Positions 36,217-45,127 of a stretch of 64,000 nt of DNA are shown in pieces. Origin of the DNA: Pandoraea norimbergensis. GTDB lineage: Bacteria; Pseudomonadota; Gammaproteobacteria; Burkholderiales; Burkholderiaceae. Position numbers and translations under genes: made by a program. Below the pieces are notes generated by a model. It was not told the DNA's origin. It searched no databases and saw only the letters and a list, made by a program, of their open reading frames with translations. Position 1 is the first letter of the stretch. Each line of letters opens with the position of its first letter. The stretch covers positions 1,116,001-1,180,000 of the forward strand of contig NZ_CP013480.3 of the NCBI RefSeq assembly GCF_001465545.3. Reading direction: 5' to 3'.

Positions 36217-36981
36217 TTGCCATACCTAGATCATCATGAAAGTCGGCTGTATTACGAGGTACACGGCAGCGGTTCACCGGTAGTGCTGCTGCATGGCGTG
36301 GGCGGAAATCACGCGAGCTGGTTCTATCAGGTCGCCGCGTGGCGAGCGGATTTCAAGGTCATTCTTGTGGATGCCCGAGGCTTCGGAAAATCCACCGACG
36401 CCGAGCTTGCCGGACGCGCCGAGTTCACAAACGATCTTCTCGCAGTTCTGGACTCGCTCGATTTGCAGCGCGTCTCGTTTGTCGCGCAGTCGATGGGCGC
36501 TGGCACGGCAATCGATTTCGCGTGTCGCTATCCTGATCGCGTTGCGTCCTTACTGATTGCCGATTCTTTGGTCGGCATCACCTTGCCTGAATCCATCGCG
36601 GCGGAAATGGCAAAGGTGCAGAGCGCGACGCGCGATCTGTCGCAGGCTGAACGTGTGCTTGGACGCACGCACCTCGCCAGCTCGCCCGCCATGACGCAGT
36701 TGTATCTGCAAATTGCCGGATTCAATCGCTACACCTTCAAAACACTCGTAGGCGCCCAGCCGTCTTACTCGCCCGAGCAGATCGCAGCGACGGGCGTACG
36801 TATCGGCTTTCTCGTCGGAGAGGAAGATGTCCTGTTCCCACCGAAGATCGTCGCGGAAGTGTGCAAGCACTTTGACGGCGCGGAATTGATGACGCTTGCT
36901 GGCGCGGGTCACTCGGCCTATTTCGAAGCGCCAGACCAGTTCAACACGCGCGTCGCCAATTGGCTTCAATTCCAAGACTAG
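36217..36981 (+). CDS. Alpha/beta hydrolase, candidate meta-cleavage product hydrolase
   Basis: A 254-residue alpha/beta hydrolase. The oxyanion region VVLLHGVGGNHASW, the nucleophile elbow VAQSMGAGTA with Ser near residue 93, the acid region LVGEEDVLFPP and the catalytic His in LAGAGHSAYFEAPDQF are all present. It starts with TTG at 36217, after GGGAG. It lies 34 bp after the hydratase, so the two probably form one operon; the substrate may be a ring-cleavage product, but esterase or lactonase activity is also possible. Confidence 0.82.
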   Translation: MPYLDHHESRLYYEVHGSGSPVVLLHGVGGNHASWFYQVAAWRADFKVILVDARGFGKSTDAELAGRAEFTNDLLAVLDSLDLQRVSFVAQSMGAGTAIDFACRYPDRVASLLIADSLVGITLPESIAAEMAKVQSATRDLSQAERVLGRTHLASSPAMTQLYLQIAGFNRYTFKTLVGAQPSYSPEQIAATGVRIGFLVGEEDVLFPPKIVAEVCKHFDGAELMTLAGAGHSAYFEAPDQFNTRVANWLQFQD

Positions 36982-37147
36982 AAAGCAAACGAATTGCGGC
37001 ATGCAAAGAGCGCTCGCGAGATTGATCGACGTCCGCGTTGCCGGGGGGCAACGTTCTGTGACTGCGATCAATCTCGCGACGCACCCGTGAGGCCAACGGC
37101 ACTTTCGCTCACATTTGAGCGCCATTGATTGAAGGGTTCCGGCGGCT

Positions 37148-37798
37148 ATGGCAGTTTCTCAGGAAGTCGGGCAGCGATTGCGCGACAGGATTTACGACGC
37201 GATCCGAGATCTCGTCGAGCGCGGCAAGCTGCAACCCGGTCAACGGTTGACGGAAACGCATCTCGCCGCGCGGTTCGGCGTTTCCAGAACGCCCGTGCGT
37301 GAGGCGTTGTTTCAGTTGGCGCGTGAGGGGCTGCTGGAGCCGTTGGAGCGCGGTTACGGATTCAGCGAAATGCCGATGCCGGCGCTGCTGGCCCGATTGG
37401 ACGTCAAGTCGATTCTCGACCCTGTGGTCGTCGTCAACGTTGTTGAGTCAGCATCCAGCAAAGAGATTGCGCATATTTCCGCGCTAGCGGACGAGGCGAG
37501 ACGCCTGCTCCTCTGCGAACCCTCGTCATTCGTTTCCGCGAGTGCGGTTCACGGACTCCAGAAACACCTCGCCACCGTTTGCACGAACCAAGTACTAGCA
37601 CGCTGCTTCAGTGCCGCAGAGGATGATTTTCTTGCCGCCCGCCCACTGCTGCTGCGAGCCGAAAGAAACCGCTTGATGACGGCGGATTATCTGGAAGCCT
37701 TAGCTCAACATCTGACGACTCGGGACGCGGCATCAGCCGAGGCCCAGACGCGCACCCATATCGCCAGTCTTGCGGAATCGTGCCGCATGCAACTCTGA
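37148..37798 (+). CDS. GntR-family regulator (FadR/FCD type), copy 1
   Basis: A 216-residue regulator with a winged HTH (LRDRIYDAIRDLVERGKL then FGVSRTPVREALFQLAREGL, residues 12-75) and an FCD-type helical effector domain, though the usual metal-binding histidines are not all evident. It is convergent with a second GntR gene encoded immediately downstream on the other strand; their HTH regions are very similar (VSRTP[VI]REALFQLAREGL), suggesting duplication. One or both may bind the ACTGYATACAGT sites found in the cluster. Confidence 0.88.
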   Translation: MAVSQEVGQRLRDRIYDAIRDLVERGKLQPGQRLTETHLAARFGVSRTPVREALFQLAREGLLEPLERGYGFSEMPMPALLARLDVKSILDPVVVVNVVESASSKEIAHISALADEARRLLLCEPSSFVSASAVHGLQKHLATVCTNQVLARCFSAAEDDFLAARPLLLRAERNRLMTADYLEALAQHLTTRDAASAEAQTRTHIASLAESCRMQL

Positions 37799-37818
37799 GG
37801 GCAACACGGGGGGAAGCG

Positions 37819-38523
37819 CTACGAACGCTTCGGCAATGCGGTCCTCGCGCTGCGCTTTCGAGCCGCGCGTTCCGCGGGCTTCGCAAGTGTCGTAATCAGC
37901 AGCTCAACGTACTCTTTCGCGATTTTCCCCGCGCCTTTCACGTCGCGTGAACGAATCGCGGCAAGCAACAGCCCATCGCGATGCACTGAAATAGCCCGAT
38001 TCCCTTCGTCTTTGTAGTGTTCGTTGCGCACCAGCAGGAACTGGTCTTCCAGCACCGCGCAAACGCGCGTCAGCGCCGTGTTGTGGCTCATTTCGAGGAG
38101 GACGGTGCGGAACTCGTGTGCCGCCGAAACAAACGCCGAATACTTCGACGCCGCCTCGGCCTTTTTCATCTTTTCATAAGCAGTCGCCAGCACTTCGATC
38201 TGCTCATCGGACCCGTACTTTGCCGCGTGTTCCGCCAGCGGCGGGTCGAGCAGGAGCCGGACTTCCATGCGCTGAAGGAAATCGCGTGGCGTATCCGTCA
38301 TCAGCGAATACCCGCGATCGGTGCGCACCACGAGGCCTTCACGTGCCAGTTGGAAGAGTGCCTCGCGAATCGGCGTGCGCGAGACCCCATACCGCTCGGC
38401 CAATTCCAACTCAACGAGCCGCGATCCGGCCGGAATGGCGCCCCCGTGCAGATCCTCCCGGAGCAACTGGTAAACCTGATCGCGTAACCGATCGCTCTGT
38501 ACGACTCTGCGGGTGGCGCTCAT
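37819..38523 (-). CDS. GntR-family regulator (FadR/FCD type), copy 2
   Basis: A 234-residue GntR regulator, HTH in residues 10-75 (LRDQVYQLLREDLHGGAI, YGVSRTPIREALFQLAREGL) and a C-terminal FCD-like domain with HNTALTRVCAVLEDQFLLVR. The start is the ATG at 38523 (MSATRRVVQSDRL); an ATG at 38610 extends it without family support. It is divergent from the first Rieske oxygenase gene, with a candidate operator at 38744 in the shared 260-bp region, so it is the more likely regulator of that operon. Confidence 0.88.
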   Translation of the reverse strand: MSATRRVVQSDRLRDQVYQLLREDLHGGAIPAGSRLVELELAERYGVSRTPIREALFQLAREGLVVRTDRGYSLMTDTPRDFLQRMEVRLLLDPPLAEHAAKYGSDEQIEVLATAYEKMKKAEAASKYSAFVSAAHEFRTVLLEMSHNTALTRVCAVLEDQFLLVRNEHYKDEGNRAISVHRDGLLLAAIRSRDVKGAGKIAKEYVELLITTLAKPAERAARKRSARTALPKRS

Positions 38524-38743
38524 GACGTTGAAGTTTTGGTTGGTTAGCCGCGATTCTACGACGAAACGAGTGAGATTTCGGTGGTCAACGCGGGATTCCG
38601 TGACATCCACTCAACACATTCGCAAGGCTCATGCATGAGTGAATTTCAAATCGTTTGTTGCGCGTAGAACGGCGCCCTAGGATGGCAATCACGTCGAGTT
38701 GCGGCGTCTGAGCCGTCCGCACGCAACCGTGATTCCAGTCGTC

Positions 38744-38759
38744 ATTGCATACAGTACGC
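38744..38759 (+). promoter_or_regulatory. Candidate GntR operator 2, upstream of the first Rieske oxygenase
   Basis: ATTGCATACAGTACGC, sharing TGCATACAGT with the sites at 35308 and TGTATACAGT at 45087. It lies 31 bp upstream of the oxygenase start, in the space between that gene and the divergent GntR gene. Confidence 0.55.
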
Positions 38760-38785
38760 AAACAAATAAATTGGAGACGCCCCCA

Positions 38786-39946
38786 ATGAGTGAACAGGCA
38801 CATTTCGTAGACGAGAGTTTGTTGAACAAGGTCCCGCGCTGGCGCAATTACCTTGCGGCCAAGCTGGGTTTCCGGAACCACTGGTATCCGGTGAAGCTGT
38901 CCAGCGACGTCCTCGAAGGGAAGGTATCGCAGGCGACGGTATGCGGCGAGGAGATCCTGCTCAAGCGCGTGGACGGGGAAGTGAAGGCGATCCGCGACCG
39001 ATGCCTGCACCGCGGCGTGAAGTTCTCCGAGAAGGTGGAGTGCTATACGCCTGACACCATCACCTGCTGGTATCACGGCTTCACCTACAAGTGGAACGAC
39101 GGCAAGCTGTGCGACATCCTCGCCTCGCCGGACAGCAAGGCCATCGGCCGGCGCAGCGTGAAGAGCTATCCAGTGCAGGAAGCCAAGGGCCTGATCTTCG
39201 TGTTCGTGGGCGACGAAGGGTTTGAAGCGCCTCCGCTCGCGGAAGACGTGCCGCCGACCTTCCTTGACGACGATTTGCAGTTGCACTGCGCGATCTATGA
39301 GGTCGAGTCGAACTGGCGCGTCGGGTGCGAAAACGGCTTCGACGGCTTGCACGTCTACATTCACCGCGCCTCGGAGCTTGTGCCGGACACGCAGCGCTCG
39401 TTGCCCATCGGGCACCTGGCGAAATCGGGCGACGTGCTGGTGCACGAGGACGACGGCGCACCGAAGGGCGTCTATGACGCGTTTGCCAACCATACGAGCA
39501 TTTGGGAAGGCAAGGTCGACGGTCAGGTGGTCGTCACCGGCACCAAGCGCGTGTCGGAGAAGCCGACCCGAACCACGGCCGCGTCGCTCTGGATGCCGTG
39601 CGGGCTGCGCGTCGACGACTTCCCGGATCAGGACATCACACAGTTCGAGTTCTACGTGCCCGTGACGGAAACGAAGCACCTTTATGTGATGCTCGTCGGC
39701 AAGCGCGTTTCGACGGAAGAAGAAAGCGCGCACTTCAATCACGAGTTCTGGAACCGCTGGAAGCCCATCGGCTTCGAGAATTTCAACGCGCAGGATATTC
39801 AGGCGCGACTCGCACTGCAAACCTTCTACAAGCGCGATTCGGCGTGGCTCGACGAGATGCTGATCGAAGGCGACTCGCCGCTCATCAAGTGGCGCGAGTT
39901 GTGTCATCGCCATGCGCGCGGCATTCAGAAGCCGGAGCACATGTGA
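38786..39946 (+). CDS. Rieske non-haem iron oxygenase, CarAa-like terminal oxygenase
   Basis: A 386-residue ring-hydroxylating oxygenase alpha subunit. The Rieske [2Fe-2S] ligands are C73-x-H75 (RCLHRG) and C94-x2-H97 (CWYHGF); the mononuclear iron ligands are H189 and H193 in ENGFDGLHVYIH, with the aspartate in FNAQDIQARL. The overall sequence follows the carbazole 1,9a-dioxygenase terminal oxygenase (KLGFRNHWYPV, SYPVQEAKG, FLDDDLQLHC), which works as an alpha3 homotrimer without beta subunit. It heads an operon with a reductase, a 2-hydroxyacid dehydrogenase, a ferredoxin and a second oxygenase. Substrate unknown; O-demethylases and 2-oxoquinoline monooxygenase also belong to this branch. 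Confidence 0.9.
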   Translation: MSEQAHFVDESLLNKVPRWRNYLAAKLGFRNHWYPVKLSSDVLEGKVSQATVCGEEILLKRVDGEVKAIRDRCLHRGVKFSEKVECYTPDTITCWYHGFTYKWNDGKLCDILASPDSKAIGRRSVKSYPVQEAKGLIFVFVGDEGFEAPPLAEDVPPTFLDDDLQLHCAIYEVESNWRVGCENGFDGLHVYIHRASELVPDTQRSLPIGHLAKSGDVLVHEDDGAPKGVYDAFANHTSIWEGKVDGQVVVTGTKRVSEKPTRTTAASLWMPCGLRVDDFPDQDITQFEFYVPVTETKHLYVMLVGKRVSTEEESAHFNHEFWNRWKPIGFENFNAQDIQARLALQTFYKRDSAWLDEMLIEGDSPLIKWRELCHRHARGIQKPEHM

Positions 39947-39977
39947 GCGGTCAACGCTCGGTGGCGTGAGGTGAGCA

Positions 39978-41249
39978 ATGAAAAACACACATGAGAATGA
40001 GCCGATGGTGATCATCGGCGCGGGCATCGCAGCCGTCTATGCCGCCGAAAGCGCGCGAAAGGCGGGCTTTGACGGCCGAATCATCATTTGCGGAGACGAG
40101 CGCGAAGCCCCCTACGACCGTCCTCCGCTTTCCAAGAAAGTGCTTCAGGAGGCAGAAGAGGCGGCCCACATTTCGCTGCGGGACAACGCGTTCTACGACG
40201 CGCACAACATCGATTTGCGATTAGGTAATGCGGCGCAGCGTATCGACCGGGAGGCGCGTCAGGTCGAGTTCTCCGACGGCACGTCGCTTGGATACGGGAC
40301 GCTGGTGCTGGCGACCGGGTCGTCACTGCGCACGCTTGCGCTGCTTCATCCGGGCATGCAGAACGTGTTTTACCTGCGCCGTATTTCCGACGCCATCGCG
40401 CTGCGAGAAGCGCTGCCGAACATCCGCAGTCTCGTGGTGGTGGGCGCAGGCGTCATCGGCCTTGAAGTGGCTTCCGTGGCCAATGGCATGGGAATCGACG
40501 TGACGGTACTCGAAGCCGGGGACCGTCCGATGGCGCGCGCGACTTGCGCCGAGGTTTGCGAGTTCGTCGTGAAGCAGCACGAGCAACGAGGCGTGCGCAT
40601 TCGCACAGGCGTATCGATCCGCGAGGTTTCCGAACGCTCGTCCGGCTATCAACTCGCACTCTCCGACGGCGAATCGCTCGACGCGGATGCGGTGGTGGTC
40701 GGCATCGGCGTGGTGCCGAACGTCGCCCTTGCAGAAGCCGCTGGCCTCGAGACGTGCGCGTCGGGGATCTGCGTCGACGGGCAGGGGCGAACGTCCGACG
40801 CGCACATCTACGCCGCCGGGGAAGTGGCATTTCACTTCAACGCGCGGGTAGGGCGGGCGGAGCGTCAGGAGAACTGGCATCACGCCGTCGCCCACGGGGA
40901 GCATGTCGGGCGAGCCATCGTATGCAGTGGGCCTGACTACGAGGAAATCAGCGGCTACTGGTCAGATCAGTACGACTTTAGCCTCCAGTCCTTCGGGGTT
41001 CCCATCGGCGAGCAGAACGTCGTGCGCGGCAGTACCGACATCGGGGCGTTCGTCGTCTTCCACTTGCAGGCGGGCGTGGTCGTCGGCGTCAGCGCCGTGG
41101 GCGTGCCTCGCGAAATGCGGGCGGGCAAAGCGCTCGTGAGGTCGGCTGCCAAGGTCCCCGTTTCCGTGCTCCGGGATGCCAGCGTCGACTTGGCAAAGTG
41201 GCGGGAAGCGCGGCCCTCCGACGCCGAGTCCGCGTCTGAGTCCGCATAG
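39978..41249 (+). CDS. FAD-dependent ferredoxin reductase of the oxygenase system
   Basis: A 423-residue pyridine nucleotide-disulfide-type reductase that passes electrons from NAD(P)H through FAD to the Rieske ferredoxin. The FAD-binding motif IIGAGIAAVYAAESARKAG is near the N-terminus, the NAD-binding VVGAGVIGLEVASVANGMG near residue 155, the second FAD segment TSDAHIYAAGEVAFHF near residue 275. It lies 31 bp after the CarAa-like gene and upstream of the ferredoxin, and is the only reductase in the cluster, so it probably serves both oxygenases. Confidence 0.92.
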   Translation: MKNTHENEPMVIIGAGIAAVYAAESARKAGFDGRIIICGDEREAPYDRPPLSKKVLQEAEEAAHISLRDNAFYDAHNIDLRLGNAAQRIDREARQVEFSDGTSLGYGTLVLATGSSLRTLALLHPGMQNVFYLRRISDAIALREALPNIRSLVVVGAGVIGLEVASVANGMGIDVTVLEAGDRPMARATCAEVCEFVVKQHEQRGVRIRTGVSIREVSERSSGYQLALSDGESLDADAVVVGIGVVPNVALAEAAGLETCASGICVDGQGRTSDAHIYAAGEVAFHFNARVGRAERQENWHHAVAHGEHVGRAIVCSGPDYEEISGYWSDQYDFSLQSFGVPIGEQNVVRGSTDIGAFVVFHLQAGVVVGVSAVGVPREMRAGKALVRSAAKVPVSVLRDASVDLAKWREARPSDAESASESA

Positions 41250-41257
41250 GAGGCCGC

Positions 41258-42199
41258 ATGCGAATCCTGTTTGCAATGACGGGCAAGGACACAGGGCCAT
41301 GGATCGATGCGCTGCGAAGCGCCATGCCGGGGGCCGACGTTCGTGAGTGGCGCGTCGCCGATGTAGCTCCTGCCGATTACGCGCTGGTCTGGAAGTCCGA
41401 TCCTGAAGTCCTGCGCCGTCGCCCTGAACTGAAAGCCATCTTCAACGTCGGGGCGGGTGTCGACTGGATTTTCAACGCCATCGCGCAACACCCGACGGTG
41501 GTGACCGGCGACGTACCCATCTACCGGATTGAAGACGCCGGCATGGCATCGCAGATGGTCGAGTACGCCACGTACGCGACGCTGCGAAGCTTCCGACGCT
41601 TCGATGCGTATGAACAGCAGCAGCGCGACGGTGTCTGGCAGCCGCTCGCCGTACCTGCGGCGGGCGAGTTCATCGTCGGCGTGCTCGGTTTGGGCAGCCT
41701 CGGTGCCGCCGTCGCCAGCCGGCTGGCGTCGTTTGGCTTCGATGTCCGAGGCTACAGCCGGTCGCCGAAACGAGTGGACGGGGTGCAGTGCTTCAGCGGC
41801 GAGAGTGAATGGGCGTCGTTCGTGGACGGCGCGCATGTCCTGATCAATCTCCTGCCCAATACGCCGGAGACCCGTGGGGTGCTGAACGCACAGACATTCC
41901 TGCGGCTGGCTCAGGGCGCGCATGTCGTGAATCTGGCGCGTGGCGAGCATCTGGTCGAGAAGGATCTGTTGCAGGCCATCGAACAGGGACAACTCTCCGG
42001 CGCAACGCTCGACGTATTCATGCGCGAACCGCTCTCGGCCGACCATCCGTTTTGGACGGAACCTCGCATCTGCATCACGCCACATATCTCGGCACAAACG
42101 CGGCTGGGGGAAAGCGTCGAACAGCTCGTGCGCAAGATTGGCGAGATCGAACACGGCCGCACGCCCACCGGTCGGGTGGATGTATTTCGCGGCTATTGA
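41258..42199 (+). CDS. D-isomer 2-hydroxyacid dehydrogenase, GhrA-like
   Basis: A 313-residue NAD(P)H-dependent 2-ketoacid reductase of the glyoxylate/hydroxypyruvate reductase A type. The Rossmann motif GVLGLGSLGAAVASRL, the substrate-loop FNVGAGVDWIF and the catalytic residues in VNLARGEHLVEKDL (Arg) and ITPHISAQT (His) are visible. The gene begins 9 bp after the reductase and ends 19 bp before the ferredoxin, so it is deep inside the oxygenase operon; it may reduce a 2-oxo acid produced by ring cleavage. GGAGG precedes the ATG. Confidence 0.9.
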   Translation: MRILFAMTGKDTGPWIDALRSAMPGADVREWRVADVAPADYALVWKSDPEVLRRRPELKAIFNVGAGVDWIFNAIAQHPTVVTGDVPIYRIEDAGMASQMVEYATYATLRSFRRFDAYEQQQRDGVWQPLAVPAAGEFIVGVLGLGSLGAAVASRLASFGFDVRGYSRSPKRVDGVQCFSGESEWASFVDGAHVLINLLPNTPETRGVLNAQTFLRLAQGAHVVNLARGEHLVEKDLLQAIEQGQLSGATLDVFMREPLSADHPFWTEPRICITPHISAQTRLGESVEQLVRKIGEIEHGRTPTGRVDVFRGY

Positions 42200-42217
42200 A
42201 CGGAAAAGACAAGTCTT

Positions 42218-42535
42218 ATGGAAAAGAAGGTTTTCTTGTGTCGCAAGGCGGATGTGCCGAGCGAGAGCGTGATTCAGGTCTGCCCGAAAGAGGTCGAGGA
42301 CGGGCTCGCGGTGTATCACGTCGAAGGGAAGTTCTACGCGACGGAGGATCTCTGCACGCACGGCATGGTCGCGTTGTCGGGTGGCGATCTACAAGGCACC
42401 ACCATTTTTTGCCCGCTCCATGGCGGGGCATTCGATATCTGCACGGGAGATGCGCTCGAAAAGCCGTGCACTGTGCCGCTCAAAACCTACCGCGTCATTG
42501 AAGAAGGCGACGCGTTGTTCGGGCTCATCGACTGA
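42218..42535 (+). CDS. Rieske-type ferredoxin of the oxygenase system
   Basis: A 105-residue [2Fe-2S] Rieske ferredoxin. Cluster ligands are C46-x-H48 (CTHG) and C65-x2-H68 (CPLHGG). It carries electrons from the FAD reductase to the Rieske oxygenases. It lies between the 2-hydroxyacid dehydrogenase and the second oxygenase alpha subunit in the same direction. Confidence 0.94.
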   Translation: MEKKVFLCRKADVPSESVIQVCPKEVEDGLAVYHVEGKFYATEDLCTHGMVALSGGDLQGTTIFCPLHGGAFDICTGDALEKPCTVPLKTYRVIEEGDALFGLID

Positions 42536-42601
42536 CCTTGCCCATTGCCCCTTGCTGCGCGTCAGGCGGCAAGCATCGGTTCAATTTCTGAGGGAAAACT
42601 T

Positions 42602-43879
42602 ATGTTCAGTAAGGAAGACAACGAGCGACTGTGTCGAGTAGGCCCCGACACGCCGATGGGCAAGACATTCCGAAGCATGTGGATGCCGTTCCTGATGCCG
42701 GAAGAGCTGCCCGGGCCGGACTGTCCGCCCATTCGTGTTCGTCTGCTGGGGGAAGACCTCGTCGCGTTTCGCGATACCAACGGAAAAATCGGCCTGCTCG
42801 ATCGCTATTGCCCGCACCGTCGCGTGGACCTCTTCTTCGGGCGTAACGAGGAGTGTGGTCTGCGCTGCGTGTATCACGGCTGGAAGTTCGATGTGTCCGG
42901 TCAGATCGTCGATATGCCGGCGGAGCCAGAGAACACGCGCATGAAGGCCGATACGCGAATCAAGAGCTATCCGGTCATCGAGTGGGGCGGCGTCATCTGG
43001 GCGTATATGGGAGACCCCGCACATATGCCCGAACGGCCACCTGAACTTGAATGGGGACTGGTGCCGCCCGATTTCCGGTTCATCACCAAGCGCTTGCAGC
43101 GCACGAATTATGCGCAAGGCGTGGAAGGGGGCATCGACTCCAGCCACGTCGGCATTCTCCACAGCCACCTCGACGCGGAACATCCCGAACGGCCATTTCG
43201 CCAGCGGCAGGTGTCGCCCAACTTGGCGATTCCTTATCTGGCATCGGACACCGCGCCGAAGTTCTTTGTCCGCCCGACCGACTACGGCATGGCCATCGGC
43301 GCACGGCGCAACGCGAGCGATACGTCGTACTACTGGCGTGTAACGCAATTCCTCGCGCCGTTCTACACGATGATCGCGCCGATTAAGGAAGGGCGCGCGT
43401 ATATGGGGCACGCGTGGACGCCCATCGACGACGAGAATTGCTGGGTGTTCACCATGACGTGGAATAGCGACCGCCCGCTGAGTCAGGAGGAACTGGACCA
43501 CGGCGCCGTGCATTCGGATGTGATGAACGACGGCACGTATCGCCCCTTGGTGACGGCGGAAACCGACTACGGCATCGACCGGCTGCGTCAACGTCTGCAC
43601 AGCTCGACGGGCATCGAGGGCATCGGTATGCAGGACACCGCGGTGCAGGAAAGCATGGGGCCTATCGTTGATCGCTCGCGCGAGAATCTGGGCTCAGGCG
43701 ACGCGGCTATCGTCGGATTCCGCAAGGCATTGCTGAAGTTGGCGACGCAGTGGGAAGCCGGCGGCGTGCTCGACGTAGCACACCACCCCGAGTGGTACCG
43801 CGTTCGATCCACGGCCGCCATTCTCGAACACGGCATCGATTTTCAGGCGGGCACCTCGGCCGCCACGACCGTGTCCTGA
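42602..43879 (+). CDS. Rieske non-haem iron oxygenase, phthalate 4,5-dioxygenase-like
   Basis: A 425-residue oxygenase of a different branch from the CarAa-like one. Rieske ligands are C70-x-H72 (CPHR) and C89-x2-H92 (CVYHGW). The catalytic iron region is EGGIDSSHVGILHSHLD. The layout (MWMPFLMPEELPGPDCPP at the start, VTAETDYGIDRLRQ, TGIEGIGMQDTAVQESMGPIVDRS) is that of phthalate 4,5-dioxygenase oxygenase components and related O-demethylases. Start at 42602 follows GAGGG. Its 3-prime end overlaps the convergent LysR gene by 37 bp. Confidence 0.9.
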   Translation: MFSKEDNERLCRVGPDTPMGKTFRSMWMPFLMPEELPGPDCPPIRVRLLGEDLVAFRDTNGKIGLLDRYCPHRRVDLFFGRNEECGLRCVYHGWKFDVSGQIVDMPAEPENTRMKADTRIKSYPVIEWGGVIWAYMGDPAHMPERPPELEWGLVPPDFRFITKRLQRTNYAQGVEGGIDSSHVGILHSHLDAEHPERPFRQRQVSPNLAIPYLASDTAPKFFVRPTDYGMAIGARRNASDTSYYWRVTQFLAPFYTMIAPIKEGRAYMGHAWTPIDDENCWVFTMTWNSDRPLSQEELDHGAVHSDVMNDGTYRPLVTAETDYGIDRLRQRLHSSTGIEGIGMQDTAVQESMGPIVDRSRENLGSGDAAIVGFRKALLKLATQWEAGGVLDVAHHPEWYRVRSTAAILEHGIDFQAGTSAATTVS

Positions 43880-44859
43880 TCCCTCTCGTCCACCTCTCCC
43901 ACCTCGTTCATTTGGTAACGCAAGCGACTGGCTTCCTGTGCGAGCCAGTCGCGCAGTACTCGCACGGCGCCATCTTCCTGCGCGCCTTCGCGCATCAACA
44001 AGTGATACGCCCCCGCGCTGGACACCTCGCCCAGCGGCGGCACCACCAACTCGTCGCGTCCCTCGTAGTTCTCGAGCACGGCCTTCGGCACCAGTGCCAC
44101 GCCCTTGCCGTCCTTAACCGCCTGTAGCGTGATGATGAAGTGCCCGAAATCGAGCGGGTTGGCGTCATCAGGGACACGCAGTCCGTGCAAGGCCAGCCAG
44201 TCCGGCCACGCGTGCCGGCGGCTCGCCGTATTGATCAGACGGTACTGAAGCAGGTCGGCAGGTTCGTTGATGGGACCTACCGCGTCCATGAGATCTGCGG
44301 AAACGACGGGCACCAAAACGTCCGGGAAAAGCGGCTCGACATAGACGTCCTTCCAGTTCTCCGTCATATCCAGATCGATGCGAGGCGCACGCCGGTCGTA
44401 GCGCTGCCCCGGAACCTTGCCAACGCGGATGGCCACATCCACCTTCTCGCTGTGCAGATTCACGGGGTCAATCGACGAGATCAGTCGGACTTCGATATCC
44501 CGGTGCGCTTCAGTGAATTGCGCGAGTCTCGGCATCAGCCAGCACGTGGCGAGCGTCGGCAGCACATCGAGCGTGACGACGCGATGGGGGTCTCGCACGG
44601 CGCGGTGAGTCGCCATCGAGATGATGTCGAGCGCCTGTCGAATCGATCGAAAGTACTCCACTCCGGCGGGTGTCATCTCGATCTTTCGCGTCAACCGGAC
44701 AAACAGCTTTTGCCCGAGAAAACTCTCGAGAAGCCGAATCTGCCGGGAGATAGCCCCCTGCGTCAGATGCAGCTCTTCTCCGGCTTTGGTGAAGGACAGG
44801 TGTCGTGTCGACGCTTCAAAGGCGCGCAGGGCCAACAAGGGGGGAAGGCGATAGCTCAT
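43843..44859 (-). CDS. LysR-family regulator (GcvA-like)
   Basis: A 338-residue LysR regulator. The HTH is in residues 1-65 (LPPLLALRAFEASTRHLSF, LTQGAISRQIRLLES) and the effector domain follows, ending with a longer than usual tail (DTVVAAEVPA). The opening is like GcvA or TrpI types. It is divergent from the class III dioxygenase operon (45128) across 268 bp, so it probably controls that operon together with a GntR factor, whose candidate site is at 45085. Start taken at ATG 44859; ATG at 44871 is also in frame. Confidence 0.88.
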   Translation of the reverse strand: MSYRLPPLLALRAFEASTRHLSFTKAGEELHLTQGAISRQIRLLESFLGQKLFVRLTRKIEMTPAGVEYFRSIRQALDIISMATHRAVRDPHRVVTLDVLPTLATCWLMPRLAQFTEAHRDIEVRLISSIDPVNLHSEKVDVAIRVGKVPGQRYDRRAPRIDLDMTENWKDVYVEPLFPDVLVPVVSADLMDAVGPINEPADLLQYRLINTASRRHAWPDWLALHGLRVPDDANPLDFGHFIITLQAVKDGKGVALVPKAVLENYEGRDELVVPPLGEVSSAGAYHLLMREGAQEDGAVRVLRDWLAQEASRLRYQMNEVGEVDERDQDTVVAAEVPA

Positions 44860-45084
44860 ATGACGTACCAAGTTCGATGGACTTGTGGGGGGCTCCAGCG
44901 TCGGCGCTTATCGATGACGCATTCCGAAATGCACACGACCGACGCAGAAAAAATCGTTTGTTGACGGCAGCGGTGAACTCCTACTATCCAGACTCGTAAC
45001 TGACAGGGCTCGAAGGTCGGAAATTTCAATAATTTGATATTTCCGTGATATTGAGTCTTTATTTATCAGGCACTTACGGATTCC

Positions 45085-45096
45085 ACTGTATACAGT
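45085..45096 (+). promoter_or_regulatory. Candidate GntR operator 3, upstream of the class III dioxygenase
   Basis: Perfect 12-bp palindrome ACTGTATACAGT, 32 bp before the start codon at 45128, the same distance as operator 2 from its gene. Confidence 0.6.
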
Positions 45097-45127
45097 ACTC
45101 AATGGATTCGATACTAGAGAAAACGCT

